A stretch of 64,000 nucleotides of DNA, from positions 4,681,826-4,745,825 of the forward strand of contig CM042090.1 in assembly GCA_023512835.1 (NCBI GenBank), given 5' to 3'. The notes beneath the pieces were generated by a model that worked only from the letters and a program-made list of their open reading frames with translations, had not been told where the DNA came from and ran no database searches. The DNA is from Taxillus chinensis (lineage: Eukaryota; Streptophyta; Magnoliopsida; Santalales; Loranthaceae). The number at the start of each line of letters is the position of its first letter. The stretch's first letter is position 1. Positions 46,010-58,191 of this stretch are shown here, piece by piece. Made by a program: the position numbers and the translations under genes.

Positions 46010-49000
46010 CTACCCCCGGGAAAGTGATCGCTCTGAACGTTGGTAGTCAGGTGGGATGTCTCCACTTCTACCTCGTTTGCGTGACTCAGATGTGGCACGT
46101 TCATAAGGGTATTTGTCCTCCACTTGATCGTATTGATCATGATCATAGTCTGGATAATTATCATATGGGTCTTGATCAGTATGGGCATCCAGATGATCAT
46201 ACTGTCCCTGACCCCCACGGTGATCATAATGTCCATGTTCAGGTCCAATGTCAAGGCGCCTATGTCCATGCTCTGGCTGCTGCTCATACCATCCGGGATC
46301 CTCCTCCAGGTCACCATGGACATAGTCACGTCCTCTTTCCCCATGCCGGTCACGTTTGGAGTCCACACGATCATAATCAGGTTCTCTATCGTGTCGGTCA
46401 TAGTCCACTTCTCCCGCCTCATAATCTTTCTCCCTGTCCCTCTCCCTTTCTCTAGGCCGATCACGTCCCCGTTCCCGATCTCTGTCGCGTTCATAATCAC
46501 GACCACGATCCCGACCTCTATCACGGTCACGTAGATGATCGCGATCACGACCTCGCTCTCTTTCCCTGTCCCTGTTCCTGTCACGGTCTCTATGGTGCCT
46601 ATCCTCTCTATGATCACGGTCTCTTGATCTCTCAAAAGAACGCTCGCGAGACTTTTCCCTGTCCCTATCTCTACCTCTTTCTCGGGATTTTTCCACGTCC
46701 CTGAAAAAGTGTGCAGCATCGGTTATCAATGAAAACCCAAATTCACGATAAAGTGTGAAAACAAAACGTTTAAAATTTTTGAATGTCAACTTTAAACATA
46801 TATATCAACAAATCTCACCGGTCAACGTGTCGCTCCTCCCTTATCCTAGGCTCTTCAGACCGTGGTGGTCCAGATTGTTGCTGCTCCCTGAATAGGAAAA
46901 ACAAAGAAAAATAACTCTCAGATGACAAATGATACGGAGATAGTAGATTATATTTGGAAGTGAATGCTTATAATAAATGCAAAAGTATCAGATTTGAGAT
47001 TGCACTCAATGTATTGGGTTGAGGCTGACAAAACAGAACTAAGGCAGCTCCCCATTCCTAATGACAAGCAGATAGTAGATTACAGTATATTATAATACTT
47101 GAAACTGAAGGATGCATTTTCAATTATAATAAATCCAAAAAGCAGATTATATTTGCAAAAAGCCATCTAGGATTGCACTAGTTGAATTAACTTTATTCTT
47201 ACACAAATTTTGTGGTCAATTTTAACATTAAACTCTTGATTTTGGATCAGTTTAGGTGAAAACATATTTGTTTTGTACATTTTCTATTTTCATTTTCAAA
47301 ATGTGATATGTTTTCTATTAAAAAAAAAGTAAATGTTATTTTTCGAAAACTAAAAATAACTGTCATTTTTAATTTACAATTTTCTGTAATAAAAAATATA
47401 GACAACTTTTTGTTTTCATTTTTCAGTTGTCTAAAAACATTTTACATTTAAAAAACGAAAACGAAAACAGACAAAACAAGCCTACCCTAAATTTCACACT
47501 ATTCATCAAAATTTAAGGTGACCCATTTTAGTTTAAGTTTGCAATTCACATGAGCCACTTACATTATGATTTTTCCTACCTTAAGTCTTTTTTTTTGTTA
47601 AGTCACTTGCATGTCATCAATTGTGATGACAAAAAGTATCAGTAAATGATCTCCTTGAAGCCTAAGATTAAAAATAAGCTATATATTAATAAGAACTGTA
47701 ATCAATTTTGAAAAAACAATGGACAAAAACTGAAAATTTAAGGTACAAACTGAGCCATAACTAATGCAAAGACAGATTTGATACTATTGCTTATAAAAAT
47801 CCTAGCTCAATTAGCTGGGAAAAACAAAGGAGAGAGAAACATAATACTGAGCAAAGACAGATGAGCATACATTAAAATCATTAGTGACTATCTAACAGAA
47901 CCAATAAACCATGTATTTTCATTGCAAAACTATGAGGGGACAGCAACCTTCCACGCAATGAACAGTATATGAATTATTGACAATATGGAATCTCAATGCC
48001 CTAGTTAAGAAAAGCTCTTTTGACGAAACTTATCTACACATTTTGCCATCCATGAAGAAAATAATGGCTTAGCCACAGATAAAGTATATGAAAATGTTAA
48101 TTTAAAGTCCTCAGGGTTCAAACTCAGGTTTTCTTTAACAAATAGTATAGTTGCAGCATTTCAAATCGAAGTATTCTTTACCTCCTATTCTATAAATCTA
48201 CACATAAGAGATCTAATAAAATTATAACCCTGCTCCATTTTAGGTGCGAAGGGCGTTTTTGGTTTCGGGACAAGATAAAGGGATATTATTAGTAACTGTA
48301 TTAATATTGTAATATTGTAATATTAATTATCTGTAGTACCAATAGTCCTATCAATTTCATTTAAAATTAGTAAGTGATTATACCGCACTTAGAATTATAC
48401 TAATGGTCTTATTCCTTAATATAATAACATGTTTGGTTTGTGCATCTAAGTGTTGTAAAAGGGATAAATTACATTACCTTACCTCCCAGAGTACTTCTGG
48501 CTTACATCTTGGTGACGGATTATTAAAACCCCACTAAAAGGATTGTTTTATTAGTCCCCCCAAATAGCGACCCAAAGATTTGTACTAAGGAAGTATTTTT
48601 AAATAATGTGATTATTAATCAAATCCCAAGAGTTATCTTGAAGCTGAATGCATCCCAAGAGTTGTAACGAAGATACATTACCTCCCAGAGTACTTCTGGT
48701 TGACATCTTCACCACCAACCCTGGTTGTACCAAGTCCACCACCCAGTCTGCGAGGTCGCCAATTTGGAACAGTCCTACCACGTTCGACATCCACAAGCAC
48801 CCTTCGACCATCCACTTTCCTCCCATCAGCTTGTTTGTATGCAGCTGCAGGATACAAACAAGCAGTTATGTAAAACAAAGATGGAAAAGACAGGGCTTCT
48901 TTGGAAAAATTACTAATGAAGATTTACATTATGTTAGAGCTAACCTTTCATATCCCGTGTATGCATGTACTCTATGAAAGCATAGCCTCTGGGCTTACCA

Positions 49001-51977
49001 GTCTCCTTGTCAGTAAGCAATCTGACCTGGCAAATTCAAAGCACAAAATGAACAAACAACAGCTCCAGGAGAAGGCCTATATATGAAGCAAAGTAAAGGA
49101 AAATTTTACAACAGATGTCTAGTTCTATAAACTACGGGAAAATTTCAAAGGAAAACATCACTAAGAACAATATATCCTACATGGCACGGCAGACAGGCAC
49201 TATGCCTCATTAGCCGTGCTCACCTTTCAAATAATATAGCTCCCCATGCCAGGCGTGCATCACCACCACTGCTAGAATTGCGAAAAACTGGTTTGTGGCC
49301 ATTTTACCGGGTGTTGAACAGATTATCCCCTTACCAGGGAAACTTTTTATAAAACTAAATACTCTGATATAAATAACATAGAATAGAATATACCAGATAT
49401 CTTCTCAACTGCTGATGATAATTTTTTTGATTGCTTTTAATGTCAACAATAAAATTTTCAGTACTATAAAAAACATGTATTAAAAATTAAAATGGAAGAG
49501 AAAGATGTCAATACCCCCGACATGTTTTACCTAGTGTATGGAAAAGGGCAGTAGTTCTCAGTCCCTTTTTGTTGCACGAATAAATGTCAAAAGACAGTTC
49601 ATAACTGCTCTGCTCAAACTATTATTTTTCAGCGTTGCCCAGCATGATAAGGCACCATCTTTCGAATCAGAGTGGTGATGAATAACAAAGCCAAAACACC
49701 AAACCCACAGGATAGAATATTACCCCCCCACCCCCGGGTCTTGATAGGCAATGACTAGTAATACAAAAGTCAAATGGAGAACTGCAAACCTCATCACATC
49801 AAATGAGAGAATCACTAATGAAAGGATAAGTGAAGCAAACTCGCATACCATTAATGCCAAATAGGCAATGATACCTGTGTTTTTGTTTAGAATTCATATT
49901 GACTCCCCAAAACTTAAGTGAAATGGGTCAATGGTCTCCATTATCCACTCCGAACTTAAAAAATGATGTTTAAAATGAAAAAGGCACTACATATCACTAA
50001 CTGTGCTTAGTAAAAAACTGCCCTGCTCTTTGACGTCATTGAATAAAACTTGGCCCAAGAGGACACCCCGAATCACCAGTAGGCAAAATTTTAGCAATAA
50101 CTAAACAATGGCATACTTAGATGACAACTGATAAAGATTATGGTATACAAGCACATGTTATGCACTTTATTTAAGAGTTATAGAAACCTGAAGTTGTGTT
50201 TAAATTTGAAAAGTGTACATACATGGATCTAATAACTCAAAAAAAAAAATAGTGGCAGCACTCAATTCTTTTCAGTATTTATGAATATCTAAAATTTGAT
50301 CAAGCCCATAGAAAAGGCAGTATTAAAATCTGGGTCCACCTAAATGAACCTCTTACCGAAGTCAAAACGCAAAAACCTGAGCCTCCATACGGAATGCTCT
50401 AATATACCTACCCGTTTGATTGGACCATATGCCTCAAACTCCCTTTTTATTCTGTTCTCAGTTGTCTCATAGTTCTGCAGGCAACCAAAATAAATGAACA
50501 AAAAAATTAAAAACAAAAACAAAAGCAGCATAAAGGAGGTTATAGAAATGGATTAGACTACTTACAAGCCTAGCGACAAAAAGTGTTTTGTAAGGATCTC
50601 CTGAAATAGCTGGATCATTATTGGGATCGTCTGCACATAAAATGCAATAAAAATGCAACTAAACATGGCAATATCTGAATGCATACACTCCAAAAAAACA
50701 TCTAAAAAAACAGAAGTATGAAAAAGGCTTATCACATTTCTGTAGTTCTTCAGCTGCCTTTGCTGCACCATCCTCCAATCGCAACCTGTGAATTCTTGCT
50801 CTTCTTTGTGTCTGGACCAGTCAAAACAATAGTGATAAAACCACTCAAAATTAAGAAATAGCATAAACTGTGTCTGTGCCATCCACTTGCTCACAAGTAA
50901 ATAACTTGAGGAACCACCCACTGAGCATGTATTATATGCAAATCTTGCTGAAACATATTTCAATTATTAAACAAAAAAAATATGAGAAAAAAAAAAGACA
51001 TTAGTTGGAAACTGTTAGAGGACGACATGTGCATCACTCCTAAGCACTTTGAAACTCTGCTGCTTCTGTTGCAAGTAAAAAAAAAACAAAAAAACAAAAA
51101 AAACAAAAACAAAGGAACGCAGGAGCAAGTAACAAGAATAGGCACAATGCAAACAACAAACACCATGATAAGATAGCCCCCAACAGAGGTAAAATACCAT
51201 CAGCAGAGAGGAACTTACAGGAGTTTCACCCTTTTGAACAGGCGGGGCATACTCTGGATTTCCCGGCTCCACAAAATTTTTCACATATTGGGCCATCCCT
51301 TCACATATATTGAAAAAAACAAAACAAAATTATAACAGATCCAAAATTAACCACAGGGAAAAAAAACATGGGTGTGAGAACATGAGTAAATTAAAACCTG
51401 TGTATTGGGGGCATTTTCTTTTCTCTGGAGGTGGCTTATACTCAAGTGGAGGTCGAGGCTCAAAAAGCTTCAAAAGATTGGTCGTTAGACCCGTGGGATG
51501 GCTTGCCCCCATCTGAATCACAAACATTGCACGCAATTGGTTAAACAAAGCAATTACCTACCCCAAAACGAAAACAAAAAACAAAAAACGAGCGAATTGA
51601 AATACAGATCATATCGGTTCATAGACGATGCATCAGCATTCAGTTAGTCATAGGAGTAAGTATAAGCGCCTGCTGAAACAAAGCAATTTTCCCACACCAC
51701 AAATGAAGCCTAACTAAACCAAATCACTGTAATCGTAAATCAGACGATTCCAACACAACTGAAAGCCAGGGTTATAAATTTTGAAGCATAGATAACACAT
51801 TAAAAAAAAAACAATTGACCTGAGTAAACAAAAAAAAAAAAAAACATCAAGGCTGTGTGGGAACATTACGAGTTTGAGCTGCTGAACATTGGCGCGGTTC
51901 TGGGCCTTGGTGCGGGACTGCACGGCGGGATTGTTAGGGTTGTTGTTGCGCATGAAAGCATCGCTATAGTCGCCCAT
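46010..51977 (-). CDS. U1-70K: U1 small nuclear ribonucleoprotein 70 kDa protein
   Basis: Ten exons on the minus strand: 51870-51977, 51398-51512, 51219-51298, 50736-50811, 50566-50630, 50412-50474, 48945-49026, 48682-48844, 46819-46887, 46010-46700. All phases join, giving about 503 aa against 427 in Arabidopsis; the difference is in the tail. The N-terminus (MGDYSDAF...[20 protein letters not shown]) contacts U1 snRNP proteins. One RRM binds stem-loop I of U1 snRNA, with RNP2 LFVARL (about 143-148) and RNP1 RGYAFIEY (about 182-189). [19 protein letters not shown] follows. The tail from about 275 is RD/RE/RS-rich, with a Tyr/His/Asp-rich end. The protein recruits U1 to 5' splice sites and contacts SR proteins. 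Intron 6 is 1385 bp, and retaining it would add 23 residues then a stop at 50340. The start ATG matches the family N-terminus. Confidence 0.95.
48481..48500 (-). repeat. Duplicated end of U1-70K exon 8 inside intron 8
   Basis: Twenty bases identical to 48680-48699, which spans the end of exon 8 and its splice donor. The copy is also followed on the minus strand by a donor-like gtaagg. It lies 199 bases further into intron 8 and could act as a decoy donor. Confidence 0.75.
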
Positions 51978-52230
51978 GGTGGGGAAGGATCGGAGGAGCT
52001 AGGGTTTGCTCAAGGATGGATCGACTCTGGGGTTTTGCGGGGAAGGACAAGGTGACGCGAATCACTCTCCTTTCATCCGCGAACTACTTATTCATTCAAC
52101 CCAAATCCAGACCCTACGGCTGCGTGGCCTCAGCTGTAGTCATGGGCAGGGTTTTATTGGATCTCGGGTTATATAGGAAGGGACGGTGTAGTCCTCGGCG
52201 CATAAACAGGTTTTTTCAATTATTTATTTT
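51978..52230 (-). promoter_or_regulatory. U1-70K 5' UTR and core promoter
   Basis: The minus strand carries CTATATAA (complement of about 52173-52180), some 195 bases before the start codon and well placed as a TATA box. A telo-box AAACCCTA (complement of 52000-52007) lies just upstream of the ATG; telo-boxes are common in plant housekeeping gene promoters. Transcription start is inferred, not seen. Confidence 0.5.
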
Positions 52231-52935
52231 ACAAAACTCTTCTTGAGACCGCTTAGTGTAATTAAGTCTGATATGCTGACGTGGTGTCGCTTGATTAGAC
52301 TACCGTGATGTGGCGCTTGATTAGACTTAGCATGTGGCGCAAGACTTAATAATAACGTTTGGGACCATACCAGCAGAATTTAGTTAAATTGATTAGTTTA
52401 TAATTTTAATTTAGCTAATATTATTTTAATAGTATTTTTTTTATTTTTTTATTAAATTATATTTTTAAAAAATGTAATCTTTTTTTAAAATCTCTAATTA
52501 TTCATTTTGAGTGTAAAAAATCATAGTTTGATGTAGAGAGGGGGTGGGGGAGGAGACGAGGGCAGAGAGAGGGGGGTAATGCAGCAGGAGCGATGCAGGT
52601 AGGGAAAAGGAGGTGATGTAGTGGGGGCGATGCCAGCAGCGGAAAGGGTGATGACATAGGGGGAGGGTAACAAGGTGGGCAATGCAATGAGAGAAGGAGA
52701 GACAAGTGAGGGCGGCAACAATGTGAGGGGGTGAGGGGGCAACAAGTAACAGCACATGAAATGAGATGAGTATATTTTGGATTTTTCAAATAATTGAGTG
52801 ATGTGGCATTTTAGTTATAAGATATAAATTTATTGTTATAGTTGGCGATATAACTAACCTATTAGAACAACATTTCATCTATACTTGACTAGAGATAATG
52901 ACATAGCTAACTTATTAGAATTGCTCTAACAACAT
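52231..52935. repeat. MITE-like region upstream of U1-70K
   Basis: The part at 52790-52935 (gagtgatgtggcattttag, aactaacctattagaa) resembles 4440-4530. The central 52535-52750 is purine-rich, with repeated gatg-gcag and ggggg blocks. No coding frame. The boundaries are uncertain. Confidence 0.4.
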
Positions 52936-54172
52936 TATCTTGAATCGTTTTGGTCTAATGCATCTCTAATTTATGTGTTGATGCAGAATGCTTGTACCTA
53001 ACATTTTTCTCCACCTTTTATTCTTTTTTGGTATGGGTTTTTAAAGATTGTTTTTGAAAATAAAACATAAGTATATATTTTAAGAGTGACATTTTCATGA
53101 AACCAAAAAAATGGATTTGTTTTTTTAAACGATAAATAACATGAATCTAACTTGTTTTCACAAAATAATAATTTTAGTTTTATTATATTAAGAAGATCAA
53201 TAAATATCGCGGCTTTTCTCAATGTCAAATTTGACAAAAAAAAATGAAAAGAAAGAAAAGTAGTCCATCCTTCACAATTCTCTTGACAAACAACATTTTC
53301 ATTGAGATTCAAAGCTATGAAACTTAAAATGAATATTTTTGCACTCTCATTAAAATAAATGATTAGGTTATAAGAATATAAAACGTTTAAAGGAAAATAT
53401 GAAAATATTTTAAAGGTATATTCAAGAGAAACACATAACTTGTATTTGACCTATGGACTCATGCAATTATCTTTAGTAATGAAGATAATATTGACAAGTT
53501 CATGAGGTTTCTGCCGAGCTCATTTTAGGTAAAGGTAATAGCCATTATGAATAACAAGGCTTGGACTAAGATTTTCTCAATGAGCTTTAAGAAAATTTAC
53601 AAATGACATAAAATCAACATGTGTATTTTTACGTATTTCCTACCTCGTGTTTTAAGTAAAGTGATGTATTTTGTATGCATTGATTGCTCTTTTACTTGTC
53701 TTTGTGTTATTGCATTTGTATTGTGTTTTTGTTGTTTTGGTGTTTGTTTTAAACTTATATAGGATCTAAGAATCAAGAAGGAGGTGAAATGTGTATATGT
53801 GCTGATGAATACAAGCAAGTATCTACCACAACCAAGCTTATGAAAGAGGGAAACCACACATATCAAAGGCAGTTTGATATCTCGAGCTAGTGTTGTTATC
53901 TCGACGCTCTTGGCAGCATCTTGAGCTTAGGCGATATGTGTACAGCGAATGTCAAGACTAGAATGATTTTCTCTTTAGTCTTTTCGATCGCCAGTTGCTG
54001 GTTTTGGCTTTTTTACTGGGATTGAGTCCACACTTCCAACCTTGGAGTTGTTATACATATTTGCCATCTCATTGAGTTCGTCTATCAAGTGAATGTCGTC
54101 ATTGTTGTTGGAGGTGTTGATTGATGTAATGTGTTCTCTTTTTATTGTAGATTTCTAAATGATTTTAGAACT
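52936..54172. other. Intergenic, possibly leader of an LTR element
   Basis: No gene recognised. The part just before 54173 lies where the interior of a minus-strand LTR element should begin, and its minus-strand translation from about 54160 to 53980 has an open stretch (IDELNEMANMYNNSKVGS), but I cannot match it to a gag. Confidence 0.4.
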
Positions 54173-54185
54173 CACTTTGATACCA
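54173..54185 (-). other. Primer-binding site next to a long LTR
   Basis: The complement reads TGGTATCAAAGTG, close to the initiator Met-tRNA primer site. It is separated by two bases from TGTTGATTCC..., the inner end of the long LTR at 54188-57556. Confidence 0.7.
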
Positions 54186-54187
54186 CT

Positions 54188-57100
54188 TGTTGATTCCATT
54201 GATATAGTGTTTATTTGATTAGCCTTTTGATATAGTGTTTATTTGATTATGAGAATATTTAGATGGTAATATACTCGGTGATATGAGCATTTTGATTATA
54301 TTTGTGCCCGATTTAGACTCTTTACCCTGGAAGATAATTTATGTCATTCGAGTAATTTAAATGGATTTTATGGTATTTAAAATAAAAAAAATGTTATTAT
54401 AATTATTAGAATAAAATTAATAAAAAATAAATAAAATAGAAAAGGGAAAAGAACATCAAACGTATCTTTATGTTCATGTTGTAACGTCTAGTGAGAAAGG
54501 AAAAAAGGAGAAACTTTAAATTTCAGCATTTTGTGACAATTTGTTCTTCAAGACACATTCTATGTAAGTGATTCTATGACACTAAATCGTTAACTTTGAT
54601 TAAACATACTTAATTTATAGGAAATTTGAGAATGAAGGATGAATCCTAAAATTTAGAAATTGGAGAATTTTGTAGTAGTTTATTCAAATTGATGTTTGGA
54701 ATATGTTTAAAATGATGATCTTAGGTTATCTTCCTCAATTATAAGCTAAGAAATAAATTAAAATGATTGGAATTGGGAAATTTGGAATTAGGCTTATTAT
54801 TGCCTTGGAACACTAAAAATTGATATAACTTGATCTGTGGTGTGTTATGTTGTGTGATAATTCTTGTGTAAGGTTTGTTTGATTTTTATGATACATTTAT
54901 GTAGTTTATTTAGGTGTTTGGTTGCCAAAAATCGAGTAAAAATTGGGTATTTGAAGTTACAGTGCAGGTGTTGCACGATAGCAAAAGAAATGTGCAAAAA
55001 ATCGCACGACTGTGACGCACGGTTACATGTGTTGTGGGAGTTCATCGCGTAGCTAGGGTAGCAACCTCGTCCAGCTGTTGTGGCCCACTATGCAAGTTTT
55101 ATTTGTTTCTTTTGTTTTCCTGTTTTGAGATGTTTTGGTCATTCTGACCCTATTTGAGGTGTTTATGGTTTATAACCTAGTGTTTTTAACCTTGTTTGAT
55201 GATTTTATGGCACTTAATGATCTATTATGTGAATTTATAATGGGTATTGGGTTATATTTTTTTAGGCTTACAAACCATGGTTGTGCTAAATGGCACTGTA
55301 GGAGCTTAGTTAGGCTAAGTTGATTGTAAGAATCACTGTGGAGAGCCCTATGCTATGGAACATGGTATTTTAAGCTATTTCCATGTTCATATGAGCTTAT
55401 GACATGTTTAGCTTGTAAAGACTCATATTTGGGTAGTTTTGAGAGATAGTCATTCTATGGGAATGTAACTATCTGGACGGTAGTATAGCCGTCGATGTGA
55501 GCATTTTGACTATACTTGGGCCCGATTTCGAGCCGGGGCCCCGTTTGACCCGATTGTTGACTTTTCGGGGTTTATTGGTTGACTTTGAGTTTGAGCAGTC
55601 ATTTGAGTGTGATAATATCTGAACAGTGTTGTGCTCGTCATTTCGAGCGTTTTGACAGTAATTTGACTCAATTTGGAGTTCATGACCTCGGGAGGTCAAT
55701 TATTGCGTTTGGGTCAATTATTGCTAGGAGGCCAATTATTGGCAACGGTATATATATAATTAAGAACTGTCTTATCTCTTTAATTGCCAATTATTGGTGC
55801 GTGAAGAGAGAGAGAGAAGGTGAAGAGCGTGAAGAGCTTTCTTGGCGATTTTGGGGCGATTAGAGCTCGTGGATCGCAATAAACCTTTCCAGGTAGGTGT
55901 CCTTAACTGTCTTATCTCGATCCTATCTTTGAATATGTGATCTGTGGTTATATGAGTGTATATTTTATGAGGGTTGAGAAGTCAACCATGGAGGTCTAGA
56001 TTTAGATCTAGATGAATATATGATTTGTGTGTATTTCTGCTGTTATCGTGCGAATTAGAGGCGTTTAGGACGCGTTTTTAGGTAAATATTGCAGTTTATT
56101 GCGTAAAACATGTATTTATGAGCATCTGGGGGTCACTGGGTTGCTTCCAGACGAAGAACAGGCCAAAAACGACGATGAACAAGACTCTGGCGAACGCGTC
56201 TCAGGGTCGAAGTTCGTAGTTAGTCCAGATCAGTAGTCCGGAGGAGTTAGTCCGGATCAGTAGTCCGGAGGAGTAGTCCGGATTAGTAGCATCAGTCCGT
56301 AACATCAAATCCGTAGCATCAAATCCGCAACAGTGTTCCGCAGCAGTGCAACTGCACTGCACTGGACATTTACATTGTAAACCACTATGCCTTAAGTACT
56401 ATACTCAAGTTACAATGTAAATAACGAAATACCCCCCATTTGGATTCAAAGAAAAATACTAGAAAAATTAATTCCCACTCTTTCAAAATGTGAAAATTGG
56501 GATTTAGTGTAAAATCTCGGAAAAACCCAAAAGTTCATAGTGGTGAATTTTTGGAAAGTAGTGTTAGACATCTCAAAAAAATCCTCAAAAATCAGATTAT
56601 CTTATTTATGATATGGGAACCCAATGCCGGGACTTTTGATTTCAAGAAAATAGCTGCTATGGGTACTTCCTTCATAAATCAAGGATTGAGGTTTTACTCG
56701 TGAAGACTGGCTACAGTTCCAAAGGAAATATTGAGAATGACATGTCATACTAATGTTAGTATGTTGGTGTGAGGTATTGGGGCATGGACTCCGTGACTTA
56801 TTTGGGTTCTCGCCGTGATGCACCGATGGTGCTATGTGGTTGACGTGGCAGGCATATGCACCGATGACAGGCCTATGTGGCGACTGTGGCTGGGCATATT
56901 GCGTTGTGGACAGGCTAAGGCCTGAGTTGAGCCGTTGAGCTCGTGGAGCTAGGGCTAAGTGCCCTGAGTTGGGATCCCATAGAGGATCGTGGACAAGTTG
57001 TCCTGTTTAGGCAGGCTGGGTCCTGATGTTTGTTTGCAGGCTGAGTCCTGATGATTGTGCACACTACATAGTGCACGAGTACATAGAGCATGTAGTATAG

Positions 57101-57556
57101 ACTTGTATGTCTGCATGATGTGGAGTGTTGGGGTCACCTACTGAGCTTGTCACTCACCCCTACTTGTTGTTTACCTTTTTCAGGTGTGACCCGAGACTAG
57201 TGGAGGACTTTCTTCCAGGAGGACGTGCCCACTACTCTGATGTATGATACAGTATTGTATTCTGTATTGTGTATTGTCTTATGTTTGTATCCCGGACATG
57301 AGTCCGTGGACAGTTATATTTGCATACTGTTTGTGATGTGATGTCTGTATGACTTTTTGACTTATTGTATGCATGATGATGTATGGGAAAGTATAAAATT
57401 ACCCTTGATGTATGACTGTACATGGTTGCATATTTGAGACAGCACCCGCGGTGTAGTCTCTATTGGTGCTAGTCACCAACCCCTTGACCTTTTGGGTACG
57501 GGTAAGGGGAAGTCATGTTCCTAGTTCCGGGTTCCCTGGAATTTGGGGGCGTGACA
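54188..57556 (-). repeat. Long LTR (up to 3.4 kb) of an LTR retrotransposon
   Basis: On the minus strand it starts TGTCACGCCCCCAAATTCC at 57556 and ends AATCAACA at 54188 beside a primer site. The part at 55440-57556 matches 32860-34842 almost end to end. The part at 54230-55400 has a similar opening (atttagatggtaatata..., gagcattttgattatatttg), so the LTR seems to contain an older partial duplication or two overlapping insertions. A ~145-base internal repeat occurs at about 55475-55620 and 55615-55690. It is non-coding. The partner LTR and coding part are not in the window. Confidence 0.65.
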
Positions 57557-58191
57557 TAGCTTGTACAATTATGTCATGTTTTTGTTATGTTAGCTGTGAA
57601 GCAATTGGGGTCAATGTTATAAAGCTGTAAAGGGTTAGTTTAGACGAATGGCTAAGGCCCTTGGGATGGTGGTTGGTGTTATCGAAGGTATGGTTAGTGG
57701 CTTAATGCCCGAATGAGTTGGTGGATTACAGTGTGTTTGACAAACATATAAGCTTTGAACTTGTTGATACTCTGTGTGGTATGGTGAGCTATGCCGTGGT
57801 ATGTTTGACAAACCTATAGGGTTTGAGCTTGTTTATACTATGATATGATGTGTTTGGCAAAGTTCAAAAGCATTAATCATTGATTGTTTTAGCAAGCATA
57901 AAAAAATTTAAGTAAAATATTATAGTTCAATTGAGAATCCCAAATCTTCAATTTCACATCCCTCTCCTTAATTAGATTTCTCCGAAACAATCTTCAATAC
58001 AATGGAACAAATTTGAGTTATGAATGAAAATTATATGCAATTCATATCTACTAAAATTTGCTCACTAAAGCAATCACATATTTGGTAGTTTCAAGCCATT
58101 CATTTGTTAATAGATAATAGTTGAGTCGTTCCAGGGTTGATAGTGTGATATCTTTTATTGAAACGGGGGAAGGAGTGGTGGCGCGTGTGAT
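57557..58191. other. Intergenic between the long LTR and PERK
   Basis: No gene. Two diverged direct copies of about 40 bases (57727-57770 and 57803-57845; gtttgacaaac...ttgttgatact) are visible. Confidence 0.5.

Noticed and set aside
46124..46534. Open frames on the + strand opposite U1-70K exon 10
   Set aside because: They are shadows of the Arg/Asp/Glu-rich repeat on the minus strand; the low-complexity RD/RE codons keep other frames open.
53980..54172. Possible gag start of a long-LTR element on the minus strand
   Set aside because: Open for a short distance beside a primer site, but I recognise no gag motif, so it was not called as a gene.
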